Origin: Mesostigma viride
Lineage: Eukaryota > Streptophyta > Mesostigmatophyceae > Mesostigmatales > Mesostigmataceae
Reading direction: 5' to 3'
Assembly (NCBI GenBank): GCA_009746045.1
Contig: RPFO01000062.1
Span: 1-55,989, forward strand
Length of the DNA stretch: 55,989 bases
Shown: piece by piece, positions 49,292-55,989 of the stretch
How the letters are laid out: every line of letters begins with the position of its first letter
How positions within the stretch are numbered: the stretch's first letter is position 1
Translations under genes and position numbers: made by a program
The notes under the pieces: model-generated
Seen by the model: the letters and a program-made list of their open reading frames with translations, nothing else
Told to the model about the DNA's origin: nothing
Database searches by the model: none

Positions 49292-49945
49292 AGCTGCGAA
49301 AGTGTGAGAGGAGAGTGTTGGGTGCGTTGAGCGAGTGGGATGCGAGTGGCGAGACGAGGTGGGGAGGCGCTTTATACCTTGCTGCCACTTCTTGACGAGA
49401 TCTCCCGTGGTCGAGTGCTGAAGTCCGCATATCGCTTCGTGGCTCGCCACGAGCCGCTAGATAGGCGCGTGCAACCGTAACCGTCGTCGTAACCGCGTAA
49501 AAGTGCCCCGTGGACACTGGCGACCACGGGATTTTTTTCTTCTAGAAGCGTAACCGTAACTGTCTTGTCCCAGTGGACCGTGGAAGGCCACGGGATTTTT
49601 TCCGCGGCGGCGTAACCGTAACTATCCGATTCCGTAACCGCGCAAAAGTTTCCCCGTGGACAAAGTAACCGCCGGATATTTTTTCCCGTGGCTGCGTGGC
49701 CGCGAAAACCCTGTCCCCGTGGACAAAGTAACCGCCGGAAAGTTCTCCCGTGGCAGCGTGGCCGCGCAAATAAATATCCCCGTGGTGGACCGCGGCCCAG
49801 TAACGGCCGAAAAGTGGCTACGTGGCTAATTCAGCACCTTGTAACCGCCCGGCGGCCTGGAAGGTATAAAACCCGGTGCACGACCACGGGGCTCTCACCT
49901 CGCTCTCACTAGCACCTGATATCTAACTCTCTCTCTCTCTCAGCT
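49292..49945. promoter_or_regulatory. Two-way promoter array
   Basis: Both ends carry a TATA box at nearly the same distance from their ATG: minus strand 49376-49370 (79 nt) and plus strand 49865-49871 (75 nt). Between them are more than ten GTAACCG/GTAACGG/GTAACT words and at least five CCCGTGGAC words, arranged as alternating blocks of about 70-80 bp (for example 49665-49735 and 49720-49790). Leaders are CT-rich. No gene is seen inside. Confidence 0.7.
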
Positions 49946-50776
49946 ATGGCCGACCAGTCCACTTTGGTGACGTACAAAGTCCCAGAGCTTTATGAACTCC
50001 GTCAGAAAACTGATCCCTTCGGTGACTTCTCTGAGTACAATGTCTTGTGCGTGGGGGAACTCGATGTTGTGGGAGCACTCGCGGCTGAAACCGTGCGAAC
50101 GGGGATGTGTACGATCACCAAGGTGACAGCTCACGTTATGGAGCGCTATGCGAGCATGGGGGGCTTCGCAACCTCTCTGGACATGCTTTATGCGCATTGC
50201 ATGCTCGTTTCTCCCACTAATGCCAAGAACAGCAAATGTGTGGCTTCTTATGGGATGACCGTGAGGGACGGGAAAGTGGTCAAAACAAGGCCTTTCGGCT
50301 TTGACGCGGTATGGAATCCTTCCCCGGAGCTGATCCTGGTCAACTGGCCCATCAACACGGCTAAGCAGCCTTACACGATTCTCAACGTGGGCATCATCTG
50401 GCCTCCGGCGTTCTCCGTGGCCGACATGACCGAGAAGGATCTGCTTCCCTCCGCCCCCGGCGCCCCGAAGACGCGCTTGGAGAAAGCCATTGAGAGATAT
50501 AACATCCCCCTGAGAGGTCACTGGATGCCTATCACCTCTCGCCTGGTTTCCGCGGACCAGCTCGCTGGACCCACGGAGGAAATTCAGGAAATTCAAAGGA
50601 AGAAAGAAGCGGCTTGGGTGGAGATTCAGGATGCTGAGAAACGTGCCTGGCAGGAGCAGTGCCAGAGGATCCGGGAAGACCACATTGATAGGATGCAGGC
50701 CGAGATGAAAAAGGCTAATCCTTCCACTGAAATTGTCGTTGCTGGAAAGCAAGTGGATGTATCTCTGGTTCAGTAA
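49946..50776 (+). CDS. Unknown intact protein of the 45-52 kb module
   Basis: 276 residues, MADQSTLVTYKVPELYELRQ. The N-terminal 190 residues look globular and strand-rich (NVLCVGELDVVGALAAETV, ELILVNWPINTAKQPYTILNVG). Residues about 205-260 form a charged coiled coil (EIQEIQRKKEAAWVEIQDAEKR). No family, signal peptide or membrane helix is recognised. It has the full promoter plan (TATAAAA 75 nt upstream and a CTCTCTCTCTC leader) and the 3' motif TTATTTTTATTAATGAAAAA 15 nt after the stop. Its intact frame makes it the best candidate for structure prediction. Confidence 0.6.
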   Translation: MADQSTLVTYKVPELYELRQKTDPFGDFSEYNVLCVGELDVVGALAAETVRTGMCTITKVTAHVMERYASMGGFATSLDMLYAHCMLVSPTNAKNSKCVASYGMTVRDGKVVKTRPFGFDAVWNPSPELILVNWPINTAKQPYTILNVGIIWPPAFSVADMTEKDLLPSAPGAPKTRLEKAIERYNIPLRGHWMPITSRLVSADQLAGPTEEIQEIQRKKEAAWVEIQDAEKRAWQEQCQRIREDHIDRMQAEMKKANPSTEIVVAGKQVDVSLVQ

Positions 50777-50790
50777 ATGATCCTTGTGTA

Positions 50791-50810
50791 TTATTTTTAT
50801 TAATGAAAAA
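50791..50810 (+). terminator. 3' motif of the 49946 gene
   Basis: TTATTTTTATTAATGAAAAA lies 15 nt after the stop and is shared by the other module genes. Confidence 0.55.
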
Positions 50811-50876
50811 CCATTTTCACACAAACTTGAATACCAACAATGAGTCAAACACAATTGCATGCCAAGTGGCAAAATA

Positions 50877-51160
50877 CTTCAAGTAGTATTTCCGGACGGG
50901 TCCGTACACTATCCGTAAGTCGTAACTGAAACCCTGTTGATAAGCCCATACGGCGTCGCGTCGTTGGTAACCGAATTCCCGTGGATAAGGCCGTACAGCG
51001 CCGCGCCACTCGTAACCGAAATCCAGTGGATAAGTAACCGAAACTCTGTGTCCCCGTGGACAGCCGCTCCCGAGAGGTACAAAGACTCCAAGTTTGCGAC
51101 TTGTTTCCCATCTCGCTCTCGTTTTCTCTCGCGCAATCCCTCTTGCACTCTCATCCATCC
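50877..51160 (+). promoter_or_regulatory. Promoter array of the 51161 gene
   Basis: Four degenerate units of GGTAACCGAATTCCCGTGGA type (50905-51055), each joining a TAACCGAA word to a GTGGATAAG word, then a TACAAAG box at 51078-51084, 77 nt before the ATG, and a CT-rich leader. Confidence 0.65.
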
Positions 51161-52137
51161 ATGGCTCCCGCTACCAGGTCCTCTGTTCGCCTCAACAACA
51201 CCCCGCTGTTCCCTCTCTCCTTGGCAGCCATATCCAAGCGAAAGAAGCACGCCTGCAAGAAGCCTGTCCTCGTGGAGCACAGCGACGAGTCGAACCCCGT
51301 CAAGGACTCCGCTTTCGACTTGGTGAGGCCGCGTATCTGCGACACCTGTTTCCACATGCCGACGGACTTTTTCTACCTCTTCAAAAACGACCAAGGCTCC
51401 GTCGAGTGCAAGTGCGATGGCTGCGTCAAGGCCATCCCTCAAATCGCCGACTTCGTGCACAAGTACTCGGATTCGCTCATGCGCTACCGAGTCCCTGAGC
51501 AAGATACGCCACCTCGCCGCTCCTATTCGTGCGTGGAGTGCATGTCGTACGTCACTGGAGCTGCCTTCGTCCACGATACGCCTGCAACGCAGCATATGCG
51601 CAACAAGACCACTCTGTGCGAGCCCTGCTACCAAAAGAAGGTCGTGATCGCACTTCGCAAGTTGAAGGTGGCCGAGAACGAAGACAAAACACAAAAGGAG
51701 AACGAGCTCGTGCAGAGTTTCGTGAGGGACTGGAAGATGGACACGCAGGTCGGGGAGCAAGGGACTTCTCTCTACCTGCAGAACTCGAACGTGGCGAGCT
51801 GTTGGCCCCCGAAGGAGTGCTCCACCTGCACGGTGAGGTTCTTGCACGACGTCATGTCTGCCTATATTGTCCCGGACCAGTTCTCGGACCAGATCCGCGT
51901 CCGCTGCCACAATTGCGCAAGGAACGCGCCCTTCAAGGCGAAGATCCTCTTGGAGGGGTACAGCCAAGACAACGGCATGAAGAAGCTCCTGGAAAAACCA
52001 AAAGACCAGAGGGACGAGTTTGTCCCCTCGGAGTCAACTTGCAGCCCATGAACAGAGCCGAGGAGAAGCAGTTCCTCCGCGGCGTGCTTGACCTTCTCGT
52101 GACTGAGGGAATTCCTGCGCTCTTCGGGCGCAAGTGA
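51161..52137 (+). CDS. Multi-zinc-ribbon protein, one frameshift near the C-terminus
   Basis: About 325 residues. Three CxxC-pair modules can be seen: RICDTCFHM with CKCDGC; YSCVEC with TTLCEPC; and KECSTC with VRCHNC. Each is separated by 20-30 residues with conserved aromatic positions, so these look like tandem treble-clef or ribbon zinc sites. The N-terminus is basic. The frame ends early at 52051 (CSP) unless one base near 52030 is adjusted, after which NRAEEKQFLRGVLDLL continues to 52137. The layout resembles the single ribbon of the 45438 gene, so the two may be related regulators. Function is unknown. Confidence 0.55.
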
Positions 52138-52170
52138 TGCAGTATAGGAAACACGATTGAGTGATATTAT

Positions 52171-52190
52171 TTATTTTTATAATGAAAAGA
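52171..52190 (+). terminator. 3' motif of the 51161 gene
   Basis: TTATTTTTATAATGAAAAGA lies 33 nt after the stop, near-identical to the motif after 50776. Confidence 0.55.
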
Positions 52191-52192
52191 CA

Positions 52193-52792
52193 ATGATCAT
52201 TGTGTCCATCATCAAAGCACTACTGCTGTACTATCTCATACTCGCGAACATAGCCTTAGCATACGACCACCTGTATTCGGGGCACACGCGCGAATCGTAC
52301 GAAACCTACCCCTTATCTAAACGTATTAAGCTTGCATTGTTCACGCCCGTATTTATTCCGGCCATGGTCCTATTCGGGGGGCCTTGGGGGCGCTACCCCC
52401 CACCCGCTGGAAGACCACGGGACTTAGCCGATTTTCACAAGTCGCGCAACCCGGGAAAACGGGTCACTTTCGCGGAGCGTAGATGCCTCGTTGCCGCAGC
52501 AGTTGGAACTGCCGGGAGGGTGCGTGCGGGGCTGATCATGGCAACGCACGTAAAAATATGCCACTCCCTCGTTTCTTTCATTTTTGTCATCCCATTTGCG
52601 CAGGGCGCTTCAACAACTTCTAGAGCGAAGCCCAGCCTGATTTTTTGCTGGCTCTGTAGTGTAGACCTGCGCTCATCACTGAATATCGCCTGCGATCGTT
52701 GCGAAATGAAGCATGAATACGCATTGCGCTGGTTGAGTCGACGCTGTACAGTGGAACCTGCTTTTTCGGCATCCGGATCCAAGGTAGGGTGA
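52193..52792 (+). CDS. Putative membrane protein at the module/host boundary
   Basis: Starts MIIVSIIKALLLYYLILANIA. The first helix (about residues 2-22) and a second near KLALFTPVFIPAMVLFG suggest two membrane spans. A Pro/Gly/Arg-rich segment follows (WGRYPPPAGRPRD, then GKRVTFAER). After about 52480 the composition changes and the open frame probably runs into flanking DNA, so the true C-terminus may be lost. No family is recognised, and it lacks the TATA plan of the other module genes. Confidence 0.35.
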   Translation: MIIVSIIKALLLYYLILANIALAYDHLYSGHTRESYETYPLSKRIKLALFTPVFIPAMVLFGGPWGRYPPPAGRPRDLADFHKSRNPGKRVTFAERRCLVAAAVGTAGRVRAGLIMATHVKICHSLVSFIFVIPFAQGASTTSRAKPSLIFCWLCSVDLRSSLNIACDRCEMKHEYALRWLSRRCTVEPAFSASGSKVG

Positions 52793-55700
52793 AGCCAGCC
52801 CCGTTCCCCTTCCAGATTTTCTGCCTGTCTCTTTCCCCGAGGCTCGTGAAAGCGCCTCGTTCATGTTACGCCGGACGCCTCGTCAAGCATCGCTGCTCGA
52901 GAGGGAGACGTAAGCCATGGCCAGCCTCCCCAAACAGCGTGATGTGCGCCTGTTCATTCTTCCAAGTGTAATTCATGGCGTAGGAAGCTGAGCCTGAAGG
53001 CAACAAACAGAAGGTACATGTCCTGTATTCAACAGTCAGCACATATAGGTGTGTTGATGTGCAACCCTGGAGCTTATCCAGCTTTCACAGGCCATACAAC
53101 ACGCTGCTGGGGCTCCACTTTAGCGGACCTGTTGGTAAGTATTTCAACCTCTTTCCTTGGCCAGATTATAATGCACCATGTTTATGAATGATGGGCGGCG
53201 TGTTCTGATCTGGGGCTGGGAGGCACGAAGAAACCAGGGGGGAGCCCAGGTATGTGAAGTGCGCAGATGTTGTTGCTGCCTTGGGAAACCCAGGATTCAT
53301 TGCCCTTGTTACATTCAGATATGTTGAAGCAGGCTGAGAATTAAGTACTATACATGGAAGGGGGCTGATTTGTCTTTGATATGGTTGCTGCCTATGATGA
53401 TGAATATTGTTGCGGGCACAACAGAGTGCACAATGGGCTTACAGCATTGCGTAAGAGGCATGAATCTCACCAGGACACCTTCTACGGGCTCACAACAACA
53501 TCACAATAACGATTACCAAAGTGCTTGCTGCCACACCACTGCCACATCACTCCCCACCACCCCAACACACCTACCACTGTTACGCCGTTGTTAGCAGTGC
53601 CACGATTGCATAGCAATACCAACATTCCTGTCGTTAGCATGGAGGACCACCAGGTGCATCGTGTGCGCATACCCATGTGACAGATATTATAGACTCCCAC
53701 CAGGAGCAACGTCCACCACCATGAGTCTCGCCTGTTGGTGTAACTGCTGGCAGTGTCCCTACAACTCAGTATGGAATCTGCCATTAACGATAACGCCAGG
53801 CCCTGCACCATTGCTGCCACAATCTGCCATATTGACTTCGCCCATCGCAGCCTTGATCGTGATTGCAGCCACAAGTTCCTGCCGGCCCTCTTCATCTCTT
53901 CTATCGTAGCACCAGAAACTGGGGCCACATTTAGCAGCATCGGCAGCTGACATAGCTGGCACCTGGCACAACAGATAATGCCAGTAGTATCAAAGAAGGC
54001 ACCCTACTGCTCACCATTGCTATCAATCACTGGCATGATCAATCTGTCACTACCACTTGCCAGCACCACAGAATATCATGACCTGGTGTGTTGCCACGGA
54101 AATCTGAATGGAGAGCTTTCACCACAAGCCCACCCCAATGAGTTGGTTTGCACACTACACCACTGTTGGCTGTACCGTGCCACCTGCCACATAAATTTCC
54201 CTTCCATCATGCAGCAGTAGCAACATAACCTCAAGGCTAGACCATAACGTCTATCTGCATAACGATAGCCTTCATGATCGCTGCCTCGTGCCACTGGCCA
54301 TACTACTGCCATCTGCATTACTTTCTACCACATGTGCCACTCTCTTCTGCATCACTAGATCCCACTACTGCTGCCTGACCTGCCTGCTGCCAGCACCTTC
54401 GCTGGCATCTGCTCATGGCATGCCCATGGCCACATCCTCCATCTGCCGTGCATAGCCCATGCTTCACTAGGATTGGTAGTCCAGGGTGCACGATGAACAA
54501 CACATAAAAAAATGCCCATGCACCTTTAGAAGATTGTTTGGCATGCGAGCTAGCTGGCTAGTTAATGTGCTAGAGATGTTAGATAGCAACTGCAAGCAAA
54601 TGTAGTGTGCAGCCATGTTTGCTTCGAACCACTATTTGACTTGCCAACTAGTTGCTCTCTCTCAACACGCCCCACCATTGGAATGTTGGTAGTTAATACT
54701 ATTGATGTATCAAAGAGACAACTGTTCATGTATTTCCATGATGAAGTGCATGCCACATGTATGGGTGGAGATAACCAAGTTGGAGTTCAACCTTACCTCA
54801 GCTCGTACTGTTATGGGGTATGAACTTGTAAGGAAATATTATATGATGTTGGCTGCTGTCACGTGTCACTGTGACACATCGTCATCTGTGGTGTGACTGA
54901 GGTAATACTTGGCAATCATGTTCAGCATGCTCTATTTAAATTGCATTAAAAATTTCAGCTCTGTCTGAACTCATTTGCGCTACCTGTGGTGCATTATATA
55001 TCCAAATTTTGCGCGAGAGTGACGCGTGACAGCAGAATCATGTAACTAGTTGGTGTTCAATCAAGGTGCAACTTTGCAGCCAGCCTGCAGATGTTGCAAG
55101 TAAAGTGTTTGCTTACTTCCAGCTTAATCTGAGCTCATTTGCACTGTTGGGTGCATTTAATGATCCATAAAATGCTCCAAATGACCGTATTTGTGACGGT
55201 TGACAGCATAATTTCTGGCCATCCCATCTCTATTTCGGGTGCAACTTAGTACTTGAGCTGCATATGTTATATTTAATGTGTCTGCCCATTTCCAGGTCAA
55301 AACGACATTAATTGTGTTGTTTGTGGAATTAATTATGAATAAAACTGGCAATTTCGGCGTTTTTTATGCTTTTGGACGTCACCATTCTGTGAGCACCAAG
55401 TGGCCAACCAAGGTGTGACTTGGCACAGTAAATCTGGGTACCATGGAGAAGCCAGCCACCAAGTTTGACCATCATCCGAATATTAGTGCAGCTAGGAGGA
55501 GTAAGATGGGTGTTTTTTGGCACTTTCAGACCGTTGTGGATGTGGATCGGGGGTGTACTAGATGTCATTTTGTTGGCAAAAATACTGCATATGTGAAAAC
55601 TTGACCCGAACACCTGAAAATTACACGGACGTTGGGCACCTCTTGCGAATTTGCATTTTTCGGGATAAGAACGAGTGGGAAAAATTCAATCAAATCCTGG

Positions 55701-55989
55701 TGCATGAAGAAAAAATATAGGCATGTAAACAATACAGTTCTTGAAAAGTGGCAAAAAACTGGGCTCGATTTGGCCACTGCAACTGCCTGAAACAATTAAA
55801 AAACTCTCAGTCCTCAGGAGAGGAATGGGGCTTTTGCTAACTTTGCTAGCATGTAAGTGCGGTCATACTACACACCACCGTGGCCACCAACCATCCCAAT
55901 CAACTCATTTCCCTTCAAGCATTACAGGACAACACACTTGCATCATCATACTTCAGGTATATCATACCTTATCATGCAGTGAGAGCCTA
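52793..55989. other. Gene-poor, repeat-rich flank, probably host DNA
   Basis: No open frame over about 100 codons shows protein-like composition. 53500-54450 is full of degenerate CACTGCCAC/CTGCCA-type simple sequence. Base composition is more balanced, and the dense viral gene packing is absent. It is taken as host nuclear DNA by contrast. Confidence 0.5.
54930..55430. repeat. Degenerate satellite-like units of about 180 bp
   Basis: TCAGCTCTGTCTGAACTCATTTGC (54955), CCAGCTTAATCTGAGCTCATTTGC (55119) and CCAGGTCAAAACGACATTAATTG (55293) begin successive units. Each is followed by a TGACGsnTGACAGCA-type word and GGTGCAACTT. Spacing is about 165-175 bp. Confidence 0.55.

Noticed and set aside
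52435-52782. Minus-strand protein in the flank
   Set aside because: Composition is not protein-like, it overlaps a weak plus-strand frame, and both lie where viral gene density stops.

Overview
The window looks like a piece of a nucleocytoplasmic large DNA virus (giant virus) genome that now sits in a eukaryotic nuclear genome, probably a green alga. Virus-type content runs from 1 to about 45.07 kb. It consists of densely packed, mostly intronless genes on both strands, many with a TATA-like motif within about 20 nt of the start codon. It includes two large fibre/adhesin-like repeat proteins, a DUF5767-like protein, a KilA-N protein, F-box proteins, a GT14-like glycosyltransferase, a SprT-like zincin, a small conserved-type membrane protein and a tRNA-Ile(UAU). 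No major capsid protein or DNA polymerase lies in the window, so no family is assigned. The host guess rests on split-direct-repeat tyrosine-recombinase retrotransposons of the Kangaroo/TOC type known from volvocalean algae, and on right-flank sequence of a different character.

Three retroelements interrupt virus-type genes: a 2.0 kb non-autonomous split-repeat element (15945-17942), a 6.2 kb Copia-type LTR element (21880-28070, 5-bp target duplication, near-identical LTRs) and a 5.4 kb autonomous tyrosine-recombinase element (34256-39648). Removing each one in silico restores a continuous reading frame across the junction. The viral genes were therefore intact when the elements arrived, which argues for an endogenised virus rather than a virion genome.

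A striking recurrent feature is a short zinc-binding module, C-x9-C-x(9-11)-C-x2-H, usually followed by a basic THRAR-like stretch. It is attached to at least eight different proteins (coiled coil/J-like, F-box, zincin, membrane protein and others).

From 45.07 to 52.2 kb the character changes. Four genes share one regulatory architecture: promoter arrays rich in TAACCG/TAACGG and CCGTGGA, a GGTATAAAR box 75-79 nt before the start codon, a CT-rich leader, and a TTATTTTTAATGAAAA-like 3' motif. They are interspersed with a 1.3 kb imperfect palindrome. This looks like a separate genetic module, either another mobile or viral element or host genes. From about 52.8 kb to the end is gene-poor, repeat-rich, host-like DNA.

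Single-base frameshifts, many in homopolymers, break about fifteen genes. They also occur inside the youngest retroelement, so many are probably sequencing errors rather than decay.
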